Positions 1 to 8,570 of a stretch of 35,469 bases of DNA are shown piece after piece. The stretch is taken from assembly GCF_001485215.1 (NCBI RefSeq), contig NZ_BBWW01000002.1, positions 1 to 35,469 on the forward strand, in the 5' to 3' direction. A program made the translations under genes and the position numbers. The notes under the pieces were generated by a model. The model had not been told where the DNA came from. It saw nothing but the letters and a program-made list of their open reading frames with translations, and searched no databases. Each line of letters begins with the position of its first letter. Position 1 is the stretch's first letter. Origin of the DNA: Leptolyngbya sp. NIES-2104. Its GTDB lineage: Bacteria > Cyanobacteriota > Cyanobacteriia > Leptolyngbyales > Leptolyngbyaceae.

Positions 1-1
1 T

Positions 2-772
2 CCCTATGCAACTGTCTTTGGATTACCGTTAGCGTTGTATGGATTTTTAGCTTACGTCAGCATGATCGGGTTTGCGATCTCGCCCTTGCTAGTCAATCCC
101 GAAAAAGATAAAACGTTGCGCTCAAAACTCGAAAACTGGACAGGGTTGCTTCTATTTATGGGTGCAACGGCGATGGTAATTTTTAGCGGCTACTTAATGT
201 ATCTGATTGCATTCGAGATCAAAGCCGTTTGCGTTTACTGTGTGGGTTCTGCTTTACTATCATTTAGTTTGTTTGTGTTGTCGATCGTCGGTCGTGATTG
301 GCAAGATCTAGGACAACTCTTTTTCAGTGGAATTGTCGTCGCAATGGTTGTCTTAATTGGAACGATGGGCGTTTATGCAGGAGTGAAGAATCCTGAAATT
401 GCCGATCGTGCCATTCCTGGAGAAGCAGGTTTACCGATTACGACTTCATCGGGTGCGGCTGAACTGGCGTTAGCGACTCATCTCAAACAGGTGGGAGCGA
501 AAATGTATGGCGCATTTTGGTGTCCTCACTGTCATGACCAGAAACAGCTTTTTGGCAAAGAAGCATTTAAACAGATTGATTACGTCGAATGCGATCCGAA
601 AGGGAAAAATCCGCAGCCTGATGTTTGTCAAGCAGAAGGTGTGAAAGGATATCCAACCTGGAAAGTAAATGGTCAGACGGTTTCTGGAACACAATCTTTA
701 GAAGAACTGGCACGGCTGTCAGGCTATCAAGGCGCACGGAATTTTCAGAACGTAAAGCCATCGCCTCAGTGA
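2..772 (+). CDS. VKOR family protein fused to a thioredoxin-like domain (5' partial)
   Basis: The frame is open to the left edge, so the N-terminus lies outside the window; a TTG at 35 is probably internal. Hydrophobic helices with a CVYC motif (C-V-Y-C, near 229-240) match the active-site pair of vitamin K epoxide reductase homologues. The C-terminal part carries a thioredoxin-type WCPHC site (near 520-534). In cyanobacteria such VKOR-Trx fusions oxidise cysteines of exported proteins, the VKOR part passing electrons to quinone; that role is family knowledge. The TGA stop overlaps the GTG start of the next gene, so the two are probably translated together. High confidence in family. Confidence 0.93.
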   Translation, partial: PYATVFGLPLALYGFLAYVSMIGFAISPLLVNPEKDKTLRSKLENWTGLLLFMGATAMVIFSGYLMYLIAFEIKAVCVYCVGSALLSFSLFVLSIVGRDWQDLGQLFFSGIVVAMVVLIGTMGVYAGVKNPEIADRAIPGEAGLPITTSSGAAELALATHLKQVGAKMYGAFWCPHCHDQKQLFGKEAFKQIDYVECDPKGKNPQPDVCQAEGVKGYPTWKVNGQTVSGTQSLEELARLSGYQGARNFQNVKPSPQ

Positions 773-1416
773 GAACATTGAATACTCTAAACACACCTCA
801 AGCTCAGCAGCAAAAGATAAAACGCCTCTGGTGGGTGCTTGGGTTACGCAGTGGGCTTTTTCTGGTCGAACTAGGAACCGGACTTTGGAGCAATAGTCTT
901 TCGCTGTTAGCAGGATCAGGGCATCTATTCTCAGATTTGATTACGCTAGGAGTCACGCTACTAGCGACTTGGTTCACACAACGCCGCACTGCAACCCAAA
1001 CTGCAATCAGCCAAAATAGACGGCTCGAAGCTGGAATTGCTTTGCTCAATGGAGTGAGTTTAGCGATCGTTGCGATCCTTCTCGGACGAGAAGCGATCGA
1101 GCATTTACAAAGCCCTGAACCAGTACTGGGCTTACCATTACTCGGCGCAGCAGGACTAAGTTTGATCATCAACGGTTTGAGTGTTTATCTATTGCACAAT
1201 GATCATCATCACGATCTGAATTTACGCGGTGTGTTCTTGCATGGGGTCGCGGATGCGGCAAGTTCCATCGGGGTAATGGTCGCAGCTTTAGCGGTGTATT
1301 TCTTCAATTGGGTTTGGGTCGATGCTGCGATCAGTTTACTTGTTGTCTTGCTAATTTGCCTTAGCACGATTTCTTTGGTAGGAGATAGTTTACGAGTTTT
1401 GAGGGGTCGCTCTTGA
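769..1416 (+). CDS. Short cation diffusion facilitator (CDF) transporter
   Basis: Predicted 215-residue inner-membrane protein of the CDF family, which exports divalent metals such as Zn or Co in exchange for protons. Two HxxxD motifs are visible, His52/Asp56 in TM2 and His158/Asp162 in TM5, the metal site of ZitB/CzcD-like members, and a His-rich loop (HNDHHHD, about 143-149) lies between TM4 and TM5. The GTG start at 769 is chosen because it overlaps the stop of the VKOR gene (GTGA) and removes a non-homologous leader that is read through that gene in another frame. The protein ends just after TM6 with no cytosolic dimerisation domain, so it is shorter than the usual 300 residues. Its 3' end overlaps the convergent gene by 27 bp. 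Confidence 0.88.
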   Translation: MRTLNTLNTPQAQQQKIKRLWWVLGLRSGLFLVELGTGLWSNSLSLLAGSGHLFSDLITLGVTLLATWFTQRRTATQTAISQNRRLEAGIALLNGVSLAIVAILLGREAIEHLQSPEPVLGLPLLGAAGLSLIINGLSVYLLHNDHHHDLNLRGVFLHGVADAASSIGVMVAALAVYFFNWVWVDAAISLLVVLLICLSTISLVGDSLRVLRGRS

Positions 1417-2577
1417 TGGACGTTGCCGTCTACGTCGAATACTAGACCCAACCAGTAGACCCACAGCAATCAGACTCGTGAAATAAACTAATCCGGTCAA
1501 TCGAACTTGAAGCGGGGGTGCGACTCCTTCAACGTCGATCGTTTGCTCAACTTGGAAAGGTTGGAACTTCCGAACCGCATCAGAACTAGGGGAAATTTCC
1601 ACCTCGACTTTGTGCGGCGCACCATCAAAAAATTGCTGCTGCCAGCTAAATTGTCCAGCAGTTCGCCCTTCATAAGCAAAAGCAATCCAGTTATTTTCAA
1701 GTTGAGTTGCTGTCACCTTTAGCTTTACATCTGAGACAGGCTGCTTAGTTTGAGCATCAATGACATTCACTTGCAATCGAGCAGGCTGACCGACGATCGC
1801 GCTTTTGTCTCCAGTTAATCGCATCTCAAGTCCTTGAACTTGTTTGACGGCTGGAGCATCTGATTTCGGGGCAGATTCAGTCATGTGTGACATTGGCATC
1901 GACATCTCGGACTGAGCCATTTCTGCGCTGACGTTGACATATAGAAGCGCTGCGATCGCAACTATCACCGCTCCACTCAGCAATAATCGAACTCGCTGTG
2001 GCGCAATTTCTCCAGGCTGAATCGATTGCCGTCCACCGATAATCCAGCCACCGACTAAGCCAACTGCAAGTAAGACAGCAGCTAAAATCGCGAAATTCCG
2101 GTACTTAATCCAGTTCTCAGGAATCGAGAGCGTTAGAGTTTGCTGAAAAGGGGTGAAAGCATTGGTGCTTTGTGGAGTCACATCGACCAATAATTGGTAA
2201 GTTCCGCGAATTGGAAAGGTCTGCTGAAGCTGCAATTTGCCTTGAGGCGAGATCGCATCAATGTCGAGTAGCTTTGTGCCTTCCACGATCGGGAAGTCGG
2301 TTGTAAACCAGGGAGTTTTAGACGGTGTGAGAATCTGTACGCGGATTTTGGCATTGGTCAAAGGTTGCCCCGCTGCATCAACCGCTTCAAGCGTCAGACG
2401 TGCAGGCGGTTCGTTGATCTCTGCTTCTGCCTCAAATGGAACGAGTTGATTGAGTGGCGGATCAGTCGTGAGGCGAATCGTCGATCGTGGAGTTTGAGAA
2501 AATCCCATCACTCCATAGAACATCAAACTCATTAGGCAGATCGCGCTAATGAACGCAGAAAGCTTTAATTTTGGCAT
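1390..2577 (-). CDS. Met-rich membrane protein with two periplasmic Ig-like (YtkA/FixH-like) domains
   Basis: 395 residues, function not recognised. Visible order: N-terminal signal or anchor (about 7-26), a beta-rich Ig-like domain (30-150), two TM helices (about 163-185 and 197-215), a Met/His-rich stretch (SEMSMPMSHMTE), a second Ig-like domain to about 350, and a final TM helix followed by a basic tail. The Met/His stretch resembles a soft-metal binding loop. It starts 19 bp after cbtB and lies under the same B12 riboswitch, so a role in cobalt handling is inferred, perhaps analogous to the auxiliary subunits NikK/NikL of ECF nickel/cobalt transporters. It is not CbtA, the usual partner of CbtB. 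Confidence 0.75.
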   Translation of the reverse strand: MPKLKLSAFISAICLMSLMFYGVMGFSQTPRSTIRLTTDPPLNQLVPFEAEAEINEPPARLTLEAVDAAGQPLTNAKIRVQILTPSKTPWFTTDFPIVEGTKLLDIDAISPQGKLQLQQTFPIRGTYQLLVDVTPQSTNAFTPFQQTLTLSIPENWIKYRNFAILAAVLLAVGLVGGWIIGGRQSIQPGEIAPQRVRLLLSGAVIVAIAALLYVNVSAEMAQSEMSMPMSHMTESAPKSDAPAVKQVQGLEMRLTGDKSAIVGQPARLQVNVIDAQTKQPVSDVKLKVTATQLENNWIAFAYEGRTAGQFSWQQQFFDGAPHKVEVEISPSSDAVRKFQPFQVEQTIDVEGVAPPLQVRLTGLVYFTSLIAVGLLVGSSIRRRRQRPSRATPQNS

Positions 2578-2596
2578 TACGACCTCACAAGTGTTA

Positions 2597-2788
2597 TTAG
2601 TGACAAGAAACCATCAACGTGTGATGTCGAAGCGAATGTACCTTGTCGTGAGCCGCTGGATAAGTCGTAAAGTAAATCGTCCAGAGAATTAAAGCACAGA
2701 GCGAAACGTAAAGCGTCGATTGTACGGGCGTAGAAAGCGTGAAACGAACAGCTTGTTGAGAAAAAGACGGATTCGATCGAGTAATCAT
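2597..2788 (-). CDS. cbtB: CbtB family cobalt transporter subunit
   Basis: A 63-residue protein with one TM helix followed by a His-rich tail, AHDKVHSLRHH...SCH, matching the HDxxHDxRH...CH signature of CbtB, the small subunit of B12-regulated cobalt importers. The ATG at 2786-2788 is preceded by a GAGG Shine-Dalgarno 8 nt upstream; a longer frame to 2893 would read through the riboswitch and is rejected. First gene of an operon with the Met-rich membrane protein. CbtB normally works with CbtA, a membrane protein of roughly 230 residues, which is absent here. Confidence 0.85.
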   Translation of the reverse strand: MITRSNPSFSQQAVRFTLSTPVQSTLYVSLCALILWTIYFTTYPAAHDKVHSLRHHTLMVSCH

Positions 2789-2821
2789 TCTGTACCTCGC
2801 AGATGAATAGGAACCTTGAGA

Positions 2822-2945
2822 AATCGGCGGGCATCCTGGCTGATCAATCTGAAATTGACTTACAGTTGCGGGACAGCGTTGGACTTGCACCAAACTTTCC
2901 CCTTTACTTCTGACGGCTGCTTCCCATCAGAACCGATCGTGTTTG
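2822..2945 (-). promoter_or_regulatory. Cobalamin (B12) riboswitch upstream of cbtB
   Basis: On the minus strand the leader contains GGTGCAAGTCC (2891-2881), GCTGTCCCGCAACTGTAA (2877-2860) and the B12 box AGCCAGGATGCCCGCC (about 2841-2826), in the order and spacing of a cobalamin riboswitch. No hairpin with a T-run lies between the B12 box and the cbtB ATG, so control of translation initiation is more likely than transcription termination. The outer limits are approximate. Confidence 0.93.
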
Positions 2946-3119
2946 TCACTTTACCGCGTTTTTGACGATCGCCTCGCTTTTTTAACCATTTTTACGGTGG
3001 ACGATTGCGATCGCTCCTATCTCTCTCAAAGGGCAAGCCGCCATCTCCATCATTCAACTCTTTAGAAGCATGAAACTCGATCGCGCTGTACTTATATTTT
3101 CAAGCAGTGCCGTTAAAAA

Positions 3120-3136
3120 ATGAAAGAAAAATGAAA
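3120..3136 (-). promoter_or_regulatory. ATGAAA-N5-ATGAAA direct-repeat operator, copy A1
   Basis: Half-sites at 3120-3125 and 3131-3136. Read on the minus strand, the hexamer 10 bp beyond is CACTGC (3109-3104), a poor -10, so promoter activity is less likely than for the other copies. It lies between mntH (plus) and the cbtB riboswitch (minus). Confidence 0.6.
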
Positions 3137-3166
3137 GGCTTTGACTTGAGATGGTACTGTTAAAAA

Positions 3167-3183
3167 ATGAAAGAAAAATGAAA
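3167..3183 (-). promoter_or_regulatory. ATGAAA-N5-ATGAAA direct-repeat operator, copy A2
   Basis: Half-sites at 3167-3172 and 3178-3183. On the minus strand TTTCAT-N10 is followed by TACCAT (3156-3151), a good -10, pointing at the B12 riboswitch/cbtB operon. On the plus strand it sits 11 bp before the mntH ATG, where a bound protein would block mntH expression. Either or both could be true. Confidence 0.65.
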
Positions 3184-3193
3184 GGCTCAATTT

Positions 3194-4510
3194 ATGTCAC
3201 TTTCTGAACATCGCCCTAGTTTGCCAGAGGTGCATCGCAGCATTCCAGTTCCAAACGCTAAAGGTTTTTGGCGTAAATTATTAGCCTTTGCGGGACCAGG
3301 GTATCTCGTTTCCGTTGGCTATATGGACCCTGGCAACTGGGCAACTGACATCGCAGGCGGTTCAAAATTTGGCTACACGCTGTTGAGCGTCGTTTTACTC
3401 TCAAACTTGATGGCGATTTTGCTGCAATCGCTTTGTGTGCGGTTAGGAGTCGCAACGGGAAAGGATTTAGCTCAAGCGTGTCGAGACTACTTTTCTCCTC
3501 GAATCAGCTTTGTTCTCTGGGTGTTGTGTGAGATTGCGATCGCGGCCTGCGATTTAGCCGAATTGCTTGGAAGTGCGATCGCGCTTCAACTTCTATTTGG
3601 ATTGCCTTTGCTTTGGGGCGTATGTATCACGGCATTCGATGTTTTGGCGCTGCTCTTCCTACAAGGCAAAGGCTTTCGATATGTGGAAGGGTTAATTATT
3701 CTATTAGTTGCAACCGTTGGGATTTGCTTCGGTGCAGAAATTCTGTTTTCTCGTCCTGATGTCGGTGGAATCTTACAAGGCTATATGCCAAATCGTGAAA
3801 TTCTGCGGAATCCTCAAATGCTTTATTTAGCGGTCGGGATTCTTGGCGCTACGGTAATGCCACACAATTTGTATCTTCATTCTTCGATCGTTCAAACCCG
3901 CAATTGGCAATCGACTCCAAAGAAGCGTTGGGAAGCCATTAAGTTTGGAACCATTGATTCAACCGTTGCCCTTTCGTTTGCGTTGTTCATCAATAGCGCG
4001 ATTTTGATTGTTGCTGCCGCAACCTTTCACAGTTCTGGAAATCAGGATGTTGCAGAAATTCAAGATGCCTACCAACTTCTTTCACCGTTATTAGGGGTCA
4101 GTGCTGCGAGTGCTATTTTTGGGGTTGCATTACTGGCTTCTGGACAAAGTTCGACTTTGACTGCAACGCTGGCGGGTCAGATCGTGATGGAAGGCTTTCT
4201 ACAAATCAAGCTGCCACCGTGGGTACGCCGTTTAGCCACTCGCTTGATTGCGATTATTCCAGCTTTGATCGCGATCGTCTTTTTCGGTGAACAGAGTACT
4301 GGCGGATTATTAGTTTTTAGCCAAGTCATTCTCAGTTTACAGCTATCGTTTGCGGTGATTCCGCTGGTGATGTTTACCAGCGATCGCAAACTAATGGGCG
4401 AGTTTGTCAATCCGCGTTGGCTTAAAGTTACAGCCTGGGCAGTTGCAATTCTAATTGCCGGATTAAACGCTTGGTTATTGATTCAAACCGTAGCGAACTG
4501 GATACAGTAA
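3194..4510 (+). CDS. mntH: NRAMP family proton-coupled divalent metal importer
   Basis: A 438-residue integral membrane protein, the usual NRAMP length with about eleven TM helices. The TM1 motif DPGNW (Asp45, Asn48) and the TM6 motif MPHN (Met222, His224) supply the known metal ligands; the Met favours transition metals such as Mn, Fe, Co or Cd over Ca and Mg. It would import metal into the cytoplasm with protons. The ATG follows AAGG by 9 nt. The two operator copies (A1, A2) just upstream face the opposite way from those before the presumed activated genes, which fits repression of uptake by the regulator that switches on efflux; this is inference. Confidence 0.95.
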   Translation: MSLSEHRPSLPEVHRSIPVPNAKGFWRKLLAFAGPGYLVSVGYMDPGNWATDIAGGSKFGYTLLSVVLLSNLMAILLQSLCVRLGVATGKDLAQACRDYFSPRISFVLWVLCEIAIAACDLAELLGSAIALQLLFGLPLLWGVCITAFDVLALLFLQGKGFRYVEGLIILLVATVGICFGAEILFSRPDVGGILQGYMPNREILRNPQMLYLAVGILGATVMPHNLYLHSSIVQTRNWQSTPKKRWEAIKFGTIDSTVALSFALFINSAILIVAAATFHSSGNQDVAEIQDAYQLLSPLLGVSAASAIFGVALLASGQSSTLTATLAGQIVMEGFLQIKLPPWVRRLATRLIAIIPALIAIVFFGEQSTGGLLVFSQVILSLQLSFAVIPLVMFTSDRKLMGEFVNPRWLKVTAWAVAILIAGLNAWLLIQTVANWIQ

Positions 4511-4581
4511 TCTTTGTGGTAATTGCTACCTCAGTAGGGTTTCACGCGAATCATTTAAGTTTTAACCAGCCGGAATCAATA

Positions 4582-4598
4582 TTTCATCCTGATTTCAT
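4582..4598 (+). promoter_or_regulatory. TTTCAT-N5-TTTCAT operator, copy B
   Basis: This copy reads TTTCAT on the plus strand, opposite to the other ten, and the gene downstream, the glycosyltransferase at 4722, is also on the plus strand. AACGAT follows after 10 bp (4609-4614) as a possible -10. The switch of orientation with gene direction supports function. Confidence 0.7.
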
Positions 4599-4721
4599 CT
4601 TCGAGTGAAACGATAGAAGTAAGCTTCTCGATTGAACTGAGCGATCTGAATTACAGTCTTAATTTATGGGATGTGAGTGCAGGTTACGCCTAATTCAAAC
4701 AGAATTTTACTCTGATGAAAT

Positions 4722-5882
4722 ATGAAAATTGCCTGTGTATCTATCTATGACCCCAAGCGGGAGAAAGATTTTGGCGTTTACACCCATCACTGGATTCCAA
4801 CGCTCGAATCGCAGTTTGAATCCGTTGACTACATTCACAACTTCAGGCATCCGCTGACCTATCCGACGATCGTTGCGAGAGCAGTCTACTATAAAAAACT
4901 GTTAAAGAAGTACTACAGCCCTCGTACTGATGCGATTTTGGTTCGGGATCAAGGACGACAACTTAGCCGCAAACTCTCGAAACTGAACATCGACGCAGTT
5001 CTGAGTTTAGAAAGTCCAGCGGCACAACCGATCGCCTACGTTGACACAGACAAGCCGATCGTCTTTTGGGAGTCTGGCACATTTGCGGCACTGGTCGATT
5101 TCTACCCGTACTACCGCAGAAGTACCATGTGCGATCGAACCTTCGAGGATGGTCTAGCAAACGAGAAATCTGCCCTCGAACGCTGTCGGTTGGCGGTGTA
5201 TCATTCCGAATGGGCAGCACAAAGCGCGATTCAAACTTACGGCATTGATCCCCAAAAGATCAGAATTGTTGCACCTGGCGGGAATTTTGAATCGAATTTC
5301 TCGATCGACGATGTAGATGCCGTAATTAATGCAAGACCGAGCGATCGCTGTAAGCTCCTCTTCCTTGGAGTCGATTGGGAGCGCAAAGGTGGAGCTTTAG
5401 CCGTACAGGTTGCACAACAGCTAAATGATGCAGGACTGCCAACTGAGTTATCGATCGTTGGTTGCGATCCCCCAGCAGATGAACCCATCCCCGACTTTGT
5501 AAAGCCACTCGGATTTATCTACAAGTGGAGTCCAGAAGGGCGTGAGAAGATGGTGAAACTACTATCTGAGTCACATTTTCTGATCTTGCCGACGATCGCA
5601 GATTGTTTCCCACTCGTATTTGGCGAAGTGAGCGCATTCGGACTACCCTCACTCAGCACAAAAGTTGGCGGCGTTCCCTATGCTATCAAAGACGATTGGA
5701 ATGGGAAAACCTTTGCGCTAGAAGCCAACGCGGATGAGTACTGTGCTTACATCATGAACTTATTCATGAACTATCAAGCTTATAAGGAGTTAGCACGATC
5801 GACCTTTCAGGAACATGAGACTCGCCTGAATTGGCGAGTCGCAACGAAAATGGTGAAGCAACTGATATCAGAGCTTGTCTAA
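4722..5882 (+). CDS. GT4-like glycosyltransferase (group 1, GT-B fold)
   Basis: 386 residues with two Rossmann-like halves. The C-terminal half carries the GT4 features: a DWERKGG segment (about residue 218) and the donor-binding region DCFPLVFGEVSAFGLP followed by a GGVP loop. No membrane helix is seen, so it probably acts at the cytoplasmic face, moving a sugar from a nucleotide sugar to a glycan or lipid acceptor; donor and acceptor are unknown. No strong Shine-Dalgarno precedes the ATG. Its stop overlaps the convergent UbiA-type gene by 4 bp. Operator B sits 125 bp upstream. Confidence 0.85.
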   Translation: MKIACVSIYDPKREKDFGVYTHHWIPTLESQFESVDYIHNFRHPLTYPTIVARAVYYKKLLKKYYSPRTDAILVRDQGRQLSRKLSKLNIDAVLSLESPAAQPIAYVDTDKPIVFWESGTFAALVDFYPYYRRSTMCDRTFEDGLANEKSALERCRLAVYHSEWAAQSAIQTYGIDPQKIRIVAPGGNFESNFSIDDVDAVINARPSDRCKLLFLGVDWERKGGALAVQVAQQLNDAGLPTELSIVGCDPPADEPIPDFVKPLGFIYKWSPEGREKMVKLLSESHFLILPTIADCFPLVFGEVSAFGLPSLSTKVGGVPYAIKDDWNGKTFALEANADEYCAYIMNLFMNYQAYKELARSTFQEHETRLNWRVATKMVKQLISELV

Positions 5883-6799
5883 CCGATCAGTTTCATCGGA
5901 ATTAGCCAGTTCTGATGTTTGAGAAATAGAATCATCGCAATGCTCAGAATCCAGCCGAGTAGGGTTAGTTGAAGGGGGCGATCGCTCAGTAGAATCTCTT
6001 CGGGTCGCTCTGCTTGGTCTTCTGAGCGAGGTTCACTCAGGTATTGATAGCGGAACACGCCATACAGCACAAACGGAACAGTTAAGAGCATCCAAGCCGT
6101 TGTTGCCCCGCGCACTTGCTGTCCTGAACTCCAGAGCGTGTAAGCCATTACAGTCCCAACAGTAACTAAATTCTCCATCCGTTTGAGTAAATCGATCGAA
6201 TAAAATTGCAGCACTGATCGCGTCTGTCGGGTTGATTTTCGCAGTTCTGCTTTACGTTTTTCAATTGCCAGAAACAGCGCTAACATTCCGGTGCAGATCA
6301 AGAACCAAGGAGAGAGAATAACGAAAGTACTCGCGGCTCCAGCAAATGCGCGAAGGATGAACCCACCTGCGATCGCAAAAATATCGAGAATCACAACGCG
6401 CTTGAGTTTGAGATTGTACGCAACTTGAAGCAAAGCATAAGCCACAATCGCACCTCCCAAGCCTCGACTATGCGACCAGCCGATAATCAACGAAATTGAG
6501 ATCAATACGATCGCGCTTAAGACCGCCAATGGAACCGAAACAAATCCTGATGCTATCGGGCGATGACGTTTAACTGGATGCAGTCGATCCGCTTTGATGT
6601 CAATCACATCATTGAGCAAGTAGAAGCTACTAGAGACACAGCAGAAGAGAATGAAAGCGAGAGAGCTTCCTGCGACCGCATCAACTTGCACCCGAAACGC
6701 AAACAATGGAGCCGCAAATACAATCAGATTCTTTGTCCATTGGCGAGGGCGTAAAGCTGTGAGAAAAGCAGTCCCCCAAGCAAGAGAATAGACTTTCAT
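5879..6799 (-). CDS. UbiA-type prenyltransferase, decaprenyl-phosphate phosphoribosyltransferase-like
   Basis: 306-residue polytopic protein. It begins with LRPRQWTKN and has the Asp-rich motif NDVIDIKADR (Asn63 to Asp71) followed by HPVKRHRPIASG, both hallmarks of the UbiA branch that includes mycobacterial DPPR synthase (Rv3806c). A conserved PEEILLSDRPL lies near the C-terminus. Family enzymes transfer phosphoribose from PRPP to a polyprenyl phosphate, starting a lipid-linked pentose donor for cell-wall glycans. It lies 3 bp downstream of the GT-C-like gene, so the two are surely co-transcribed. Activity in this organism is inferred. Confidence 0.87.
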   Translation of the reverse strand: MKVYSLAWGTAFLTALRPRQWTKNLIVFAAPLFAFRVQVDAVAGSSLAFILFCCVSSSFYLLNDVIDIKADRLHPVKRHRPIASGFVSVPLAVLSAIVLISISLIIGWSHSRGLGGAIVAYALLQVAYNLKLKRVVILDIFAIAGGFILRAFAGAASTFVILSPWFLICTGMLALFLAIEKRKAELRKSTRQTRSVLQFYSIDLLKRMENLVTVGTVMAYTLWSSGQQVRGATTAWMLLTVPFVLYGVFRYQYLSEPRSEDQAERPEEILLSDRPLQLTLLGWILSIAMILFLKHQNWLIPMKLIG

Positions 6800-6802
6800 A
6801 AG

Positions 6803-8389
6803 TTACTTTGAAACGTGACGATAAAGGTAACGGGGATAGTCGAGTGTGTAGTGTTTGGGTAGCGTTCTTAGTGCTTGAAAGCGGGTTCCGAGATCTGCTT
6901 CTAGCTTGTAGTTCTGCTGTAAAAAGCTCAGCCGCCCGTCTTGCTCTAAAGGAAGATTGTGAAGTAAGTAAGCCTTTCCTTTCGGTTGCACCACAGATTG
7001 AAGCAACTTTTCTAGAGGTGGATGTTTTGTTGGGTCTGAGTTTTTTCCTCGTACCAAGTCATCCAATGGAACCCAATGCAATGAAGGTGAGAATACTTTC
7101 TGGTCTTGAAGCTGCCCAATCCACGGCGCGTAGACTGTTCCGGGTAGCGTCTTGAGATAGCTCACAAAGTCTTGATAGACAGTTTGACTTTGCCCAGACA
7201 CGATAACAGACATCGGATTGTAAGCAAACAAAGCAAATGAGAGAGCGATCGCAAAAAAGTGCAGCCCGAATTGTTTCAATCGCGGCATCATGCGATCAAG
7301 TGCCATCACTCCGACCACAATGAACCAAGTTCCCATCGGAATGTAGACGTTATTGTTAGAACCTGGTGTCATGGTTGCTAGAATTCCGCTCAGTCCTGCG
7401 ATCGGGAACATAAAGTACCAAATGTTATGCCGGAGTTTCTGAACTTGGGTGAGAACGACGATCAAACTCACTCCTGCCAAGACTGGATAAGAGAATAGAA
7501 TCAGCTTGAGAAAACGAATCACTTCCCAATACTGAATTTCGACCCATTGACGCGGAACTGTCCAAGTAAAGTAGTGAAAGCGGCTACCCAAGACCCAATC
7601 AGGCATTGCAGCATAAAGTCCTGCTCCCAGTCCACCTGAAATCATCCAATAAGCCCAAGCCTTTCTGAAACCACTGCGCCAAGTCAAGAAAATCAGCGCT
7701 GCGATCGCAAAAATCGCTCCCTGTTGCTTAAACCAGAATGCAGCAACAAACATTAACATCGCAAAGCATTCGATCATCCAGTTTCTGGATCGATCAATCA
7801 GGTAGCAACCCAGTAAAATCGAGAACAACAGCAGCGATTCTGCATGAGCATTATCGAGATAGGTATCCATCACGCGGTATGCTGCTGCAAACAGTCCTAC
7901 CGCAATCATTCCCCACCAATTTGACTGAATTTGCCGACGAACTGCTAAGAAAATAACAATGCCTGCACCTGCCATTCCTAGAATTGCAACAAGCCGCATG
8001 GTAAACAGATTTGCACCAAAGACGATCGCAAACGGAACGGTCAACACATAAGAAAGCGGATTATAAGCTAATGCAACAAAATCAGATGAGGGTTCTGGAT
8101 AGAGAGGAAGTCCTTGCATTAGTCGCTGGAGATGCTGAACTCGCAGCAGTTCCATTGCTTCGAGATTCAACGGAAAATTGATGTGATTGAACCACAAGAA
8201 GACAATGAACAGAATTTGCGCGATTGCATATCCAGCCAATATTGCGCGGATCAAATTCGTGGAAATTGAGTATCCTGCTTTCTTACTAAAAAGGTAAACA
8301 AGCGCGGCGATCGCTATCAGAATTAATAAATTAGAGCGAATAGCACTATCCGGTGTAGGTATGCTACCAAGCGAAAGATAGGGAATCAT
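6803..8389 (-). CDS. GT-C-like polytopic membrane glycosyltransferase (PMT/ArnT-like)
   Basis: 528 residues with about ten or more predicted TM helices and a soluble C-terminal tail of about 100 residues. The layout resembles the PMT_2/DUF2029 GT-C enzymes that use polyprenyl-phosphate sugars as donors on the periplasmic side. Exact family not recognised; no catalytic Asp assigned with certainty. First gene of an operon with the phosphoribosyltransferase-like gene, which would supply a lipid-linked pentose; using that product as donor is a reasonable inference. A GAGAAA Shine-Dalgarno precedes the ATG and operator C lies about 150 bp upstream. Confidence 0.72.
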   Translation of the reverse strand: MIPYLSLGSIPTPDSAIRSNLLILIAIAALVYLFSKKAGYSISTNLIRAILAGYAIAQILFIVFLWFNHINFPLNLEAMELLRVQHLQRLMQGLPLYPEPSSDFVALAYNPLSYVLTVPFAIVFGANLFTMRLVAILGMAGAGIVIFLAVRRQIQSNWWGMIAVGLFAAAYRVMDTYLDNAHAESLLLFSILLGCYLIDRSRNWMIECFAMLMFVAAFWFKQQGAIFAIAALIFLTWRSGFRKAWAYWMISGGLGAGLYAAMPDWVLGSRFHYFTWTVPRQWVEIQYWEVIRFLKLILFSYPVLAGVSLIVVLTQVQKLRHNIWYFMFPIAGLSGILATMTPGSNNNVYIPMGTWFIVVGVMALDRMMPRLKQFGLHFFAIALSFALFAYNPMSVIVSGQSQTVYQDFVSYLKTLPGTVYAPWIGQLQDQKVFSPSLHWVPLDDLVRGKNSDPTKHPPLEKLLQSVVQPKGKAYLLHNLPLEQDGRLSFLQQNYKLEADLGTRFQALRTLPKHYTLDYPRYLYRHVSK

Positions 8390-8535
8390 CAGTTTCTCAA
8401 GTCGATCGTAAATTCAGTCAGATGAATATCTGAACTGTTGACTGATTCACGAAACCGAGCCTACTCAACGAAAATCAGAAAAACTGTAAGGAGCGTACTA
8501 TCTTGAGCCGTTTAATTTAAGCATAATCGATCAAA

Positions 8536-8552
8536 ATGAAATCATGATGAAA
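8536..8552 (-). promoter_or_regulatory. TTTCAT-N5-TTTCAT operator, copy C
   Basis: Half-sites at 8536-8541 and 8547-8552. On the minus strand it is followed after 10 bp by TATGCT (8525-8520), a good -10, directed at the GT-C/UbiA-like operon. Confidence 0.75.
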
Positions 8553-8570
8553 TTAATTTCAAACATGGTT

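Larger units (their letters stand above)
3112..3187. repeat. Tandem 47-bp direct repeat carrying two operator copies
   Basis: A 29-bp sequence is repeated exactly at 3112-3140 and 3159-3187, 47 bp apart, with partial similarity in the spacer. Each copy contains one ATGAAA-N5-ATGAAA pair. The second copy abuts the mntH Shine-Dalgarno region, just before the ATG at 3194. Confidence 0.95.

Noticed and set aside
625-768. N-terminal extension of the CDF transporter frame from an ATG at 625
   Set aside because: It is read through the VKOR gene in another frame and has no membrane or CDF character; the GTG at 769 with stop-start overlap fits better.
4716-4727. Two TGAAA sequences 7 bp apart just before the GT4 gene
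   Set aside because: The spacing does not fit an 11-bp period; likely chance in an A-rich stretch.
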